From Arion vulgaris (taxonomy: Eukaryota > Mollusca > Gastropoda > Stylommatophora > Arionidae), in assembly GCA_020796225.1 (NCBI GenBank), contig CM036767.1, positions 23,433,138 through 23,497,137 of the forward strand: DNA of 64,000 nucleotides, written 5' to 3'. The position numbers and the translations under genes were made by a program. Positions within the stretch are counted from its first letter, which is position 1. Every line of letters starts with the position of its first letter. Below are positions 46,006-57,172 of the stretch, in pieces. Below the pieces are notes generated by a model that was not told where the DNA came from, did no database searches, and saw only the letters and a program-made list of their open reading frames with translations.

Positions 46006-46750
46006 TCTTCTTGTCATCACACTGTTAACGGGTTTTTCCCAGTGTCATGGTTTTCCGCTTTTGTCTTGCACTGCTCTAGTGGCTGGGGTGATTTTTGCTT
46101 TTTGGCGGGATTTGCTATACCATCTATCCATCTTTTTCGTGGTCTTCCTCTGGCCTTTTTTAATGATGCTCTGATGTAGAAGATTATGTATAAAGGGGAG
46201 TTTCTTTGAATTCTTGTTAAGTGGCCGGACCACTTGATTTTTTTTCCTCAATGTAATTCAAGTTCTATCTTATGTTTTTCTTAGGCTTCGTATTTCATGA
46301 TGTGCAATTACAATTTTGCGACTGTACTTTGCTCATTGTCCATGTTTGGCCCTGGTAACACCAAGTAGGCATGAAAATGCTGTTGATCATCTGTTTAGCT
46401 ATCAGTGAGATGTTTTGATGCCTTAACAATGGGGCTTGCTGGTAGGTTACACCTTTTACTTTTTGCACTCTAGCCTATGTATTTCTGCCTAGTCTTCCAT
46501 CTTCTGTAAATATGCTCCTAAGTATTTTAATTCCTGCACTTGGTTGGTTGATTGTAGTGTCATTGCCGTCGATGTTTATTTTGTAAAGTTGTCTTCTTAT
46601 ATTCATTTTTGGTTTTAGTGTTATTGATTTTCATATCATGATTTATACAATTTGGTTTCAAAGTGTCAATAAGTTGTTCTAGGTCTTGTTATTTTTTGTG
46701 TATCAGACACTGATCATCTGCGATAAGTGTGACTTTCTAGTCATAGTATG
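46006..46750 (-). mobile_element. LINE ORF2 fragment (family A), RT end to tail
   Basis: Minus reading from 46750: LIADDQCLIHK (RT catalytic Asp pair), many stops, a LPGPNMDNEQS segment, IKWSGHLTRIQRNSP, KKARGRPRKRWIDGIANPA, and the stop after KAENHD. The 3' tail then holds a single 32-bp unit (gtgatgacaagaag at its end) and a (GAA)n run. It is the least amplified tail of the three. Confidence 0.85.
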
Positions 46751-47645
46751 AACAAGTATAGCAATGGTTTGGAGAGATTTGCTTTTTAAAGGGAGAAAAC
46801 AATCTGATTAATTTATTAGTAAGAAACGGTTTCAACATTTAATTCAGTTTGAAACCGATCATTTGAGAAACTCGCATTTCACATATTATTTTAAAGATAA
46901 ACCAATCCAGCTTTTATTTATTTATTTTAAAAAAATATTTCACTAAACTTACTGAAGCAATCCAACGTTCACTTGTGTAAATGAGAAATCAATCCAAATC
47001 TTAATGATTAAAATATGAAATCGATGGAACTTATTTCGAAAAAAAAAACTAAACTTTTCTCTATTTTAGTAAGTAACTAAATCTTAACTATTTTAGTAAA
47101 TTAACTAAGATGATAAAGAGATCAATTTAATGTTACCTATATAATTGAGTAACCAATTTAATTTTGTTCTCTTTTACTGAAGAAGTCAATCCAAATTTGA
47201 CATACTGTCATATCAAATAATTCGGCCAAATAACATGATTGTCTTCAAATAGCACAACCAGCAATGATGCACAGAGTAAACGAAAACGGTGGGGCAGGAA
47301 AGGCGGAGGTCTATGAAAGTGATAGAATGATGAAATAGCAGTCAATGAACACATCTGCACTATATACGAAGTGCATACGAGGACCAGCACCCTATACATG
47401 TACTTTACCTTGACACCGCAAGAGTACATACGTACAAAATGAGATCAGTCTCCGTTACTTGCCGAGTCCATGCAGTACCTGGTATTTCACTAACGGATAG
47501 TTACGATTCACACACATCACTAGTGTCTACAATGCAAATAACTACTGCTAACGTATGCATCAATACTATTTGCTGATGATGTTGTAATGACTATTATCAG
47601 TTCACATTTTCATTAACAGTTGGTTACATCAATTAATAATGTTGA
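46751..47645. other. No recognisable gene
   Basis: AT-rich sequence with several ttagtaa(c/a)-type near-repeats at 46940-47180. A plus reading ILFADDVVM at 47565 resembles an RT box, but there is no supporting context. Confidence 0.4.
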
Positions 47646-48347
47646 TCATATTGCTAGTTCAACCATAAATATGATCCATATTGGTTCCGTTCTTTCCTTT
47701 GATTCGCTTGAAATGTGACCATAGTGTCTACTAGTTCAATATTGTCCCTTTGTAAACATAGTCTATTGTTGGTTTGTAACTCACACAGATGTCCATGTAG
47801 TGTTCTTTCCAGTGTTGTTTTACTAGGCCTGCGAGTTTGCCGCAGTATATCACATTCGGGGCGGTCATGAGTATGTACTATGCGGCTTGGGTGCTCGTGT
47901 CAAGCCAGAATTATCAATTTTGTATGAATGTGACTGCAGAGTTGATTCTGTTCTGTGGCATATAATGACAACTTGGCACATAATGACAACTTGTTCTAAT
48001 CTGATAATATGGTAGTTGTCCTTTTTTAGCATTGGTGGCTTTCTGATTGACTTAATTATCGTTTTATTCTGATGATGCATAACCGGAAAATACTTTTGCT
48101 CAGCTGCAGCAACTTCCTTGCTGTCTCATTTCCTGTTATTTCACAGCGAGATGGTATCCACACTGGACCACTGCGAGACGATCTTGTGCTGGATTCACAG
48201 TTCAGAAGTAGAACTTGTAAACCTGACAATTATCTGAACTGAAGTGCTGATCTTGTATCTGTCAAAAATACCACAGGTTTTTGAGCCGAGATTAGTGTTC
48301 ACCAGTTTCTCAGTTGGCACCTTGATTGACTAGATTTCTACATCATA

Positions 48348-49661
48348 GTTATGACCAGTGCCGGATTAGCCTAGTAGCAGAAGTAGCAAATGCTACGGGC
48401 CCGCGCTTCTAGGGGGCCCCGCGCCTATGTGACAGAGATGAAAATGGGAAAAATAACCAGATGTTATTTCAAAAACACGCATTCTGTCTGAATTTTTTAA
48501 TGTGATGGTGCCGAATCCAAAGAAATCGAAGCAGAAAATACAGAAGACGTGTCCCACTGTGTAGTGGATGAAAGCAGTGCTATAGAAGAATCATCATTAC
48601 CAATACTACCATTAAGATCAGTAACTCTTCACGATTTAGCCACATTTTTCACAAGACAAACTGAAATCGAATGTACAGAAAGTCCTCCCAATTTAGCCAT
48701 ATCAACTTCAAGCCAAAGAGAGGCAGAAAGCACAGCACATGCTTCTAATGAAGCAACATCTTCTACAAGCCAAAAACACTACGAAAGTAAAATGTACTCC
48801 AACGATATTGGTGAATGGCCAAACAATTTCAATCGAGATTATTGGGTTGTGAAAGAAAGTAGCGAAGTGCAACATATGAACAGTGATTTCTTGTCTTAAA
48901 AAAACAACATACAATAAAGAAAACAATCCACGATTTTGTCGAAAGTCGTTTTCACATACACACATACACCAACAAACAAAACCACGTGAAGATTGGTTGT
49001 ATTATACAGATACTAAAGGACAACTGTTCTGTTTTGTTTGCAAAGTTATTGATTTAGGCTGTACCATAGAGTGACTGGTGTATTTGGAATACTCCGGCAG
49101 TTAAAATCTATTACAGCAGAAGAGGTCTTGAAAAGAACTCCAAATATTGTCAGCTCTTACCAAGAGGATTTGGAAGAAAGCCTAGGCGACTAACTTATGC
49201 AGTTCACTGAACTTCTTAAAACTAATGTAGCTGCTGTATTGCAACGAAAAGCATGAGGCTCTTGAACTGCAATTTTATAAACTTATAATGGAAAATTCAT
49301 TAGAGTCGTGTTTCCCAAATGTAGAAATAGTCTTACGAATTTACTTGTTTTTAATGATTACTAACTGCACACAAGAAGAAAGTTCTTTTTCGACATATAA
49401 AAGCGTATTCGAGCGTATAAAAAGTGAGTTCAGGAACATGATGGGACAAGAATATAAAAATAACCTCACCTTAATGAACATTGAATGTAATTTACTTAGA
49501 GAAATTAATTTGTCTAGTATTATCTCTAAATTTGCTCACATTAAATCGAGACAAGTTTGTTTGTAAAAGTTGTGTTTTATTTTATTATCATACAAAACCT
49601 AGGGCCCGCGCTAAAATTTGCTACGGGCCCCGCGCTAGCCTAATCTGGCACTGGTTATGAC
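48348..49661 (+). mobile_element. hAT transposon with 8-bp target duplication
   Basis: The element is 48356-49653 (1298 bp). Its ends are inverted: CAGTGCCGGATTAGCCTAG on the left, and CAGTGCCAGATTAGGCTAG when the right end is read in reverse. GC-rich subterminal segments (gggcccgcgc) also mirror each other. The 8-bp sequence GTTATGAC occurs on both sides (48348-48355 and 49654-49661), the duplication size typical of hAT elements. At about 1.3 kb it is an internally deleted copy of a full-length transposon. Confidence 0.95.
48549..49566 (+). pseudogene. hAT transposase remnant
   Basis: Three pieces remain: 48549-48899 (N-terminal, Ser/Thr/Glu-rich, ending NDIGEWPNNFNRDYW), 48883-49074 in another frame (TTF/BED-type zinc-finger-like text with WLYYTDTKGQLFCFVCK), and 49288-49566 with the C-terminal dimerisation domain (FPNVEIVLRIYLFLMITNCT, SSFSTYKSVFERIKSEFRNM, NLTLMNIECNLLREI). 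The central catalytic DDE region is deleted, so it cannot encode an active transposase. Confidence 0.9.
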
Positions 49662-50000
49662 ACATGACAATGTGTCCCTGTTGGTACACTGATCGTATAT
49701 CTCAAACGTTGATATGACATTCTTATGAAGGTTCTTGGATTTTCTGCTGACCTATTCATGTAGGTCCATTAACCGATAGATCTTGTGTGTTCTTCGTTCT
49801 GGAAATTCAGAGTAATTGTCCTATGCTGCAAGTTGATCTCTTCATCCTTGACAAATATTTCTTTTCTTTTTGTCTGGATATGTAATATTGGTTCTGTTTT
49901 CTCTCTCCAAGGGGATTGTTTTGGCACAGACTTTACTTTAGGGGAATAGGTCTAAAGTTTGTCTATGAAGTCATATGACCTGGTGGAGGAAAAAACTGCT

Positions 50001-51295
50001 TGTTTTGAGTCGTCCCGTCGCTATATTTAGGTTTCCATTGGATGATTGGTGCCATTATTATGTAGTGGTTGTTGTTTCCATGCCTTGTAAGTTCATATCT
50101 TATACTTTCCTAGTAAAGAAATATTATTTATTTGTCAATGTCCATTGATATATTCATATTTTTCTTATGCCAAATAATTGATAAAGTTAAATTTATCTAC
50201 TGAAGTCCAGGACATTTCTGGAAGAGGTATAATTAAGGCAAAAACAACTTTTGTGTCCTCTCTGTAAAACTATTATTGTTGTTAGTGGTTCTTGCTTCTC
50301 GTTGCATGAAAAAAAAAGTAAACAAAATTTGTTGGTTTCATTCGAGATAAAATGTTGTGTGACTCTTGAGACAATCACTAGGCTTACAGGAATGGCCGCT
50401 GCAATAAAACATACGAGCAATGGACCAGGCTGATATCCTGAATTCCCTACAGTAGAGGATGTGTAAATGATTCAAGTAATAATGGTGAATCTACAACCCT
50501 AAGCAGACTGCAAGAATACCAAGTCAAATGTGGTGTAGCTAGATAAGAGCACTATTCTGGTAGCCAAAGGAGAATAGTGAACCAAGAAAGAGCTGGTGTC
50601 ATTAGTTGCCACACGCTGAGAGACATACTGAGGAGATCGGACGACTTATTGACTAATTGGTTTGATGTGCAGTGATGATGATCCAACGACTAAACTAAAC
50701 TTTGAGCATGAGTCAGCTCTGATGACTTCCCATATGATCAATCAGGTCTGACACCATGCTACAGTATACGCCAAGTATAATACAGTATATGTTATTGTTG
50801 TGTACAAGTATATACAGTATAATACAGTAGATGTTGTTGAATGTAAAAATCTTACAAGTAACACTATCTGTACAAAGTTGAGTCATGTTGGACAATAATT
50901 CCCAGGTCATCTGGGATGAAGATAAAGACTAACACCCAAATCTTTCCAAATAGTTTTGTTGTAGAAACTGCAATGAAAATCTGACATTGTGTTAGAAACA
51001 ATTTCAGAATCTTGTTCAATTAAGAACATTGTATTTTAAAACAAATATAAATGTTAACGATATGATGTATTGAGTTTTCACCTAATGTTTCTAATTTGAA
51101 TACAATCATTATAATTACCATTGTATATGAATATTGTAACTTGTGATCATCTCAGCAGATTATTTGTGTACTTTTATACTTTTACTAACACAAACATCAT
51201 CATATACTTCCACAGATTATGTGATATGTTATATTTGTATCAGGACAATATAACTAGCAATTCTTTAAATAACCTCCTTTCATCCACTATTGAAT
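50001..51295. other. No secure feature
   Basis: Mixed sequence. A segment at 50540-50700 (gccacacgctgagagacata, gaggagatcggacgac) looks like the 3' end of a LINE or SINE but could not be assigned. A short tandem-like pair (atacagtata...tatgttattgttg) lies near 50770-50850. Confidence 0.35.
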
Positions 51296-51297
51296 GA

Positions 51298-51665
51298 GGA
51301 AGTGCTATAGAAGATATTGGTGGATTTGTCTATCTTAGCAGTAAGATGAGGACATTAATGCTAGTCTGACAAGCCTTTGTTCTCTTGTACACAGTGTGAA
51401 AATCTACTATAATGGGTTGGGCATACATACCTTGCGGAAGAGATAGTCAAGTGTAAGTGAACAAGCATTTCAGTGAAACCCGCAAGGGAAACAGAACATC
51501 CTAAACAGTCTTGGAAATAGAGTCTTCTTGAAGAACTGAAGGATGCTGGACTATCCTAGGAAGAAGCCATAAAGAAAACAATTTTTAAAAACCCAGAAAA
51601 GTGTATGCTCTACAAGAAACAGAGAGAAATAAGCAAGTCCTCCACTATTGTTGAGTTTATGCATC
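51298..51665 (+). mobile_element. LINE ORF2 C-terminal fragment
   Basis: Plus reading gives SAIEDIGGFVYLSSKMRT (post-RT block), then WVGHTYLAEEIVKC and SLLEELKDAGLS.EEAIKK with stops. Different family from A-D. Confidence 0.65.
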
Positions 51666-51837
51666 TGATATAACAACAGTACTAACTGTATCTGAATATT
51701 ATATGTGTTTGTTAGCATGATTACTTTATCAAATATTTAAACCCTTACAATATGTTCAAATGTAATATATTACAATTTCATTTGTATATTTTCTTAGTAC
51801 AAATATATAAGAAAATGATGGCGAATATTGAATAATT

Positions 51838-52076
51838 CCCACGTCTGTGTGTTGTCGGGGGGAAGCAAGGAATAGTAACATTGTGACCTACAAGGCATGT
51901 CTTAAAAGGCAACTGAGGTAGGGGCCTAGGAAGCTACCCTAGTAAATAAAAAGTGTAGCAGAAATCGGGTGTGCTGTTCTAGTCGTAGGCGCATAACTGG
52001 CACAACGCAAATTCACTCTTAGGCTCGGATTACATACAGAACACAAAGAGTGGTGGACATGCAGCGTTCAAAGAAG
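51838..52076 (+). mobile_element. SINE-like repeat S2
   Basis: Matches 9598-9845 across its length: aagcaaggaatagtaac, ctacaaggcatgtcttaa, ggaagctaccctagtaaa, gcagaaatcgggtgtgctg, ataactggcacaacg and cagcgttcaaagaag. Confidence 0.75.
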
Positions 52077-52720
52077 TATTCAGTCTTTCCGTTACAAATA
52101 ATCTTTGATAGAAACTTTGTGTTTTTATATAACATGAATACAAGCATTACTTTATTCTTCTAGTGTTTGTTTACCAGGTTTCTGGTTTGTCTACATTAGT
52201 CATTTGTTTGATGCTGGTTTATAACCTATGCTATCTCATTGTTACTTAACTTTTCTTGACATCACTCTCTGACTATATTGTAAATATTTGCTTTTTACCT
52301 ATTTTTTTTAACTTGTTAAATTTATTTTTATATCACTTTTGGTAATTTAATTTACAGACATTTGACAATGTTTATATATTTTTTCAAAGTAAGCTGTGAC
52401 ATTTTCCACATATTATTTGCATGCATTGTATTGCTTTGTCCTGCTATGTGCATTTCAGCACAGGCAAATTTAAACTTGTACAATTTCATTATATTTTGTT
52501 ATTTTTATATAAAGTTTTCTCTGGACTGGTTTGTTTTCTATCTTTATATATTGTTGTTCATATATCATGATCACCATTATGTTCTCACATTGTTCTTGTC
52601 CAAACCAAAGTTTATATGCATGTTACAATGGGACATAAACACACACTGTACATGAATAATATTCATATCAATGGCATGAGAATCAAAAGTGGATTGTCAT
52701 TGTCTTTTTTGTCTTTTCTC
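52077..52720. other. No recognisable gene
   Basis: T-rich. The 97-codon hydrophobic frame at 52362-52655 reflects composition. Confidence 0.4.
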
Positions 52721-52723
52721 TAA

Positions 52724-52797
52724 TCATGTTTTGCCTCACATCATCAGAAAAGATTTCTAGAGTGAGGAGGGAGGGAGAAGGGGGTGTGTGTGCTCGC
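52724..52797 (-). mobile_element. LINE family C, extreme 3' end
   Basis: The segment atgttttgcctcacatcatc followed by agaaaagatttctagag aligns with 5598-5636 (atgtttgactcacagcgtca, agaagagatttctaaa) and leads directly into the 45-bp array. Confidence 0.65.
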
Positions 52798-54420
52798 ACA
52801 TGATGTCTTTCACTGACTTTATACCTTTTAAAGGTCTCTCGTACATGATGTCTTTCACAGACTTTATACCTTTTAAAGGTCTCTCGTACATGATGTCTTT
52901 TATTGACTTTATACCTTTTAAAGGTCTCTCGTACATGATGTCTTTTACTGACTTTATACCTTTTAAAGGTCTCTCGTACATGATGTCTTTCATTGACTTT
53001 ATACCTTTTAAAGGTCTCTCTAAATGATGTCTTTCATTGACTTTATACCTTTTAACGGTCTCTAGTACATGATGTCTTTCACTGACTTTATACCTTTTAA
53101 CGGTCTCTAGTACATGATGTCTTTCACTGACTTTATACCTTTTAAAGGTCTCTCGTACATGATGTCTTTCACTGACTTTATACCTTTTAAAGGTCTCTCG
53201 TACATGATGTCTTTCACTGACTTTATACCTTTTAAAGGTCTCTCGTACATGATGTCTTTCACTGACTTTATACCTTTTAACGGTCTCTAGTACATGATGT
53301 CTTTCATTGACTTTATACCTTTTAACGGTCTCTAGTACATGATGTCTTTCATTGACTTTATACCTTTTAACGGTCTTTCTTAAATGATGTCTTTCATTGA
53401 CTTTATACCTTTTAAAGGTCTTTCGTACATGATGTCTTTCATTGACTTTATACCTTTTAAGGTCTTCGTAATGTCTTTCACTGACTTTATACCTTTTAAA
53501 GGTCTCTCGTACATGATGTCTTTCACTGACTTTATACCTTTTAACGGTCTCTCGTACATGTCTTTCACTGACTTTATACCTTTTAAAGGTCTCTCGTACA
53601 TGATGTCTTTCACTGACTTTATACCTTTTAAAGGTCTTTCGTACATGATGTCTTTCATTGACTTTATACCTTTTAAAGGTCTCTCGTACATGATGTCTTT
53701 CATTGACTTTATACCTTTTAAAGGTCTTTCGTAAATGATGTCTTTCACTGACTTTATACCTTTTAAAGGTCTCTCGTACATGATGTCTTTCATTGACTTT
53801 ATACCTTTTAAAGGTCTTTCGTAAATGATGTCTTTCACTGACTTTATACCTTTTAAAGGTCTCTCGTACATGATGTCTTTCATTGACTTTATACCTTTTA
53901 AAGGTCTCTCGTACATGATGTCTTTCACTGACTTTATACCTTTTAAAGGTCTCTCGTACATGATGTCTTTCATTGACTTTATACCTTTTAAAGGCTCTCG
54001 TAATGATGTCTTTCATTGACTTTATACCTTTTAAAGGTCTCTCGTACATGATGTCTTTCACTGACTTTATACCTTTTAAAGGTCTCTCGTACATGATGTC
54101 TTTCACTGACTTTATACCTTTTAAAGGTCTCTCATACATGATGTCTTTCATTTACTTTATACCTTTTAAAGGTCTTTCTGTACATGATGTCTTTCATTGA
54201 CTTTATACCTTTTAAAGGTCTCTCGTAAATGATGTCTTTCACTGACTTTATACCTTTTAAAGGTCTCTCGTACATGATGTCTTTCATTGACTTTATACCT
54301 TTTAAAGGTCTCTCGTACATGATGTCTTTCACTGACTTTATACCTTTTAAAGGTCGTACATGATGCTTTCATTGACTTTATACCTTTAGGTCGATGATGT
54401 CTTTCACTGACTTTATACCT
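52798..54420. repeat. 45-bp minisatellite, about 36 copies
   Basis: Unit acatgatgtctttcactgac, tttatacctttaaaaggtct-like second half, ctcgt. Main variants are cactg/cattg, taaagg/taacgg and ctcgtac/ctagtac. The 15-codon period keeps minus frames open for up to 464 codons; these are not genes. Short deletions break copies at 53460, 53555, 53995 and 54350-54420. Confidence 0.97.
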
Positions 54421-54429
54421 AAAGGTCTG

Positions 54430-55010
54430 AAAAGGCTACTGACAATTTTATTATTAAATGTGGTCGACATGATGATACCAAAATCACCCATCATGTGGTG
54501 TTGGCCTAACACTATTTCTCAATATACCTCATGGAATTAAAGCGGGTTATTTAATTGTATATTTTGATTATGTCCGTCTCTCTCTACCTATACTTTGAAA
54601 GTCAAATTGACATGCTTAGATATGAGCAAGTTCAGTACATATATAGAATGCCTTCAATCTCTAAGGTAACTCTGTACTGGACATGTATAAATGACATCAC
54701 AGTAATGAGATAACTAATTTACTTTCTTGTAAAACACAACTGTAGCTACATTGTTAGCTACAGAGAAGGGATACATACTACACTGTTACTTAGGCTACTG
54801 GTCCAAGTTCAATTTCACAATGGACATTTTATATTTTTCTGACCGTGTCTCTCAGGTCGACCCAGCCTAAACTGGGTAGCAAGAAAAACACTGGGAGTAA
54901 AGGCGAGCATCGTGATGTTGACCACATCACTCATCATGTGCCAATAACAAATATGGGCTTAACACAGTATTACCCTATATACCATGAGGAATGAAAATGG
55001 TACCTTTACT
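54430..55010. repeat. Pair of related dispersed segments
   Basis: 54465-54560 and 54890-55005 share the order catcatgtg, ggc(c)taacac, tat(t)acc and catga/catgg plus gaat(t)aaa. Probably two copies of one short retroposon, or two LINE 3' ends (the second is followed by LINE coding sequence). The rest is AT-rich without genes. Confidence 0.4.
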
Positions 55011-55011
55011 T

Positions 55012-55195
55012 TTCTTTTGTTACCTTAACAACCTCTTAGAGACAGAGGAAGACAGAGAGAGCAAATTTGGGATAGTCTGACTTCATGGAATGGAAGGAGT
55101 GTCAACATCTGAGATGATAGAAAACACCAGAGATTTGTGGAGATCTATGATCATCTACACCAGCCGGCATGGCACCTGATGATGATGAGCAACCT
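55012..55195 (+). mobile_element. LINE ORF2 C-terminal fragment
   Basis: Plus reading PLRDRGRQREQIWDSLTSWN continues with a degraded R.WVEIYDH ending and HGT stop, followed by tgatgatgatgag. The GRQR...DSLTSWNG pattern is a LINE ORF2 tail different from families A-D. Confidence 0.65.
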
Positions 55196-55650
55196 CATGT
55201 GTGTATGATGACACAGCTAAAATGTGAATGAGGAAATAGATAGGGCACCTGCAAGGCTGGATAATATATATAAACAATATATCAAAGCCAAAGGAACCAT
55301 CAGCATGCACAACGTTCTACATTTTCTAGAGTGGACTGCTCACCACTGAATATGTCTGTAGTTCTGTGAGGTCAGTTATATTAACCAATAATAATAATAA
55401 CCAATTGTCCATGTTTGGTAACTTGGATATCTTTTATTAAAAACAACAAATAGTACTCATTAAAATAATTGACAGAAATCAGTTGATAAAATATACAGCT
55501 TCAATAAAACATTGACAGACACAAATATGAGAGGGTAAAGCTAGATAATAATTTTGCCTACTTGATGCTTCTGTTTCTTATATATTGACAATGAAAATAG
55601 TTATGGCTCAAGTGTTACACTATTTTTCAACATTGAAATGAAAATTGTAG
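55196..55650. other. No recognisable gene
   Basis: AT-rich spacer. Confidence 0.4.
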
Positions 55651-55654
55651 CATA

Positions 55655-55872
55655 TCCTTTACAGGACTTTACCATTAACCACAGTCAATGTATTGTTAAT
55701 TTTCTAGGCACTACTTATATGTTCAGTAGTTTGCCATTGCTTTCTGAACGGTGAGAACTGTTCGTAAAAATTCCATGGAAAAAATTGACTTCCAAACTTC
55801 TCACTGCGTAGTTTGAACCAAGTATGCTTGCGTTGTGATTGAGTTCAATACTGCTTAAGCTACAGACATCAC
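55655..55872 (-). mobile_element. tRNA-derived SINE S3, most complete copy
   Basis: On the minus strand the head runs gtgatgtctgtagcttaagc (A-box region) to a B box ttggttcaaactac, then the body to the ctagaaaattaacaatac end. Its upstream edge (ttaagctacagacatcactt on the plus strand) is the start of the 73-bp unit to its right. Confidence 0.72.
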
Positions 55873-55879
55873 TTTTCAT

Positions 55880-56400
55880 AAGTCATTCTTTTTGTTAGAC
55901 ATTCCAGGGGCAAATTTCAATAAAACAGTTAGACATAAACTGCACTCATGAACTTCTTTAGATATTTGTCCACGAGTCAATCTTGTGATTTCACTAAATT
56001 CCACTTTTTCTAAGTCAATCTTTCTTTGAGATATTGTCGGACAAATTTAAGCTCAATGACATCCACTTTTCACTAAAGTCATTCTTGAGATATTTTCCAG
56101 AGGTAAATTCTAACTACAAGACATTCATTTATAAGAAAAGTAGCTTATTTGTTAGATATTTGTCAAGGACAAATAAATTTAATTCATCCACTAACATAAG
56201 TCATTCTGTTTGTTAAGACATTTGTCAAGGCAAAGAACATAAGCTAAGAATCAACATGAAGTTTAAGTCATTTTTTAGTTTTATTGCACATAGAAAGCTA
56301 ATTCTTGTTCCACCATACACATTTGCAACATAAGATATGTTCCCTTTGTTGAGACATTTTCAGAGCAAATTTCTAAATTTAGAAAATCCACTTTTCAACA
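55880..56400. other. Blended copy of 57175-57680 and the 73-bp repeat (suspected assembly artefact)
   Basis: Follows 57175-57680 in order: cttcatgaactctgcttta/catgaacttcttta, atcttgtgatttcactta/aatcttgtgatttcacta, aaatttaattcatccacta in both, attttttagtttcatagct/cattttttagttttattgc, gcacatagaa, ttgttccaccagtactacat/ttgttccaccatacacat, gagatatgttt/agatatgtt. Pieces of the 73-bp unit are inserted throughout. Confidence 0.82.
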
Positions 56401-56401
56401 T

Positions 56402-57172
56402 AAGTCATTCTTTGTTGAGACATTTGTCCAGAGGCAAATTTCTTAGCTCGACATCCACTTTTCAACATAAGTCATTCTTTTTGTTGAGACATTTGTCCAG
56501 GAGGCAAATTTCTTAAGCTACAGACATCCACTTTTCAACATAAGTCATTCTTTTTGTTGAGACATTTGTCCAGGAGGCAAATTTCTTAAGCTACAGACAT
56601 CCACTTTTCAACATAAGTCATTCTTTTTGTTGAGACATTTGTCCAGGAGGCAAATTTCTTAAGCTACAGACATCCACTTTTCAACATAAGTCATTCTTTT
56701 TGTTGAGACATTTGTCCAGGAGGCAAATTTCTTAAGCTACAGACATCCACTTTTCAACATAAGTCATTCTTTTTGTTGAGACATTTGTCCAGGAGGCAAA
56801 TTTCTTAAGCTACAGACATCCACTTTTCAACATAAGTCATTCTTTTTGTTGAGACATTTGTCCAGGAGGCAAATTTCTTAAGCTACAGACATCCACTTTT
56901 CAACATAAGTCATTCTTTTTGTTGAGACATTTGTCCAGGAGGCAAATTTCTTAAGCTACAGACATCCACTTTTCAACATAAGTCATTCTTTTTGTTGAGA
57001 CATTTGTCCAGGAGGCAAATTTCTTAAGCTACAGACATCCACTTTTCAACATAAGTCATTCTTTTTGTTGAGACATTTGTCCAGGAGGCAAATTTCTTAA
57101 GCTACAGACATCCACTTTTCAACATAAGTCATTCTTTTTGTTGAGACATTTGTCCAGGAGGCAAATTTATCA
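56402..57172. repeat. 73-bp minisatellite, about 10.5 clean copies
   Basis: Unit acatccacttttcaacataa, gtcattctttttgttgagac, atttgtccaggaggcaaatt, tcttaagctacag. Copies are practically identical. The last 13-20 bases of the unit are the edge of SINE S3 (compare 55848-55872), so the seed spanned the SINE/flank junction. Confidence 0.97.

Larger units (their letters stand above)
47650..50000 (-). mobile_element. RNase H-bearing LINE fragment, split by a hAT insertion
   Basis: Minus reading right of centre (48355 to 47650) gives an LQFRYLSGLQ segment, then VWIPSRCEITGNETARKLL (RNase H), TIIKSIRKPPMLKKDNYHII, and a degraded C-terminal block with ECDILRQTRRPSKTTLE. Sequence 49654-50000 appears to be its upstream part, very degraded. 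The hAT transposon 48356-49653 interrupts it, with the flanking GTTATGAC duplicated. Confidence 0.65.

Noticed and set aside
47565..47591. Plus-strand ILFADDVVM, like an RT catalytic box
   Set aside because: No neighbouring RT motifs on this strand, and stops follow at once; likely coincidence or an unrecoverable relic.
52757..54151. 464-codon minus frame with KRYKV.ERHHVRETF-type repeats
   Set aside because: Product of the 45-bp array; the reading shifts between repeat phases at indels, which a selected gene would not tolerate.
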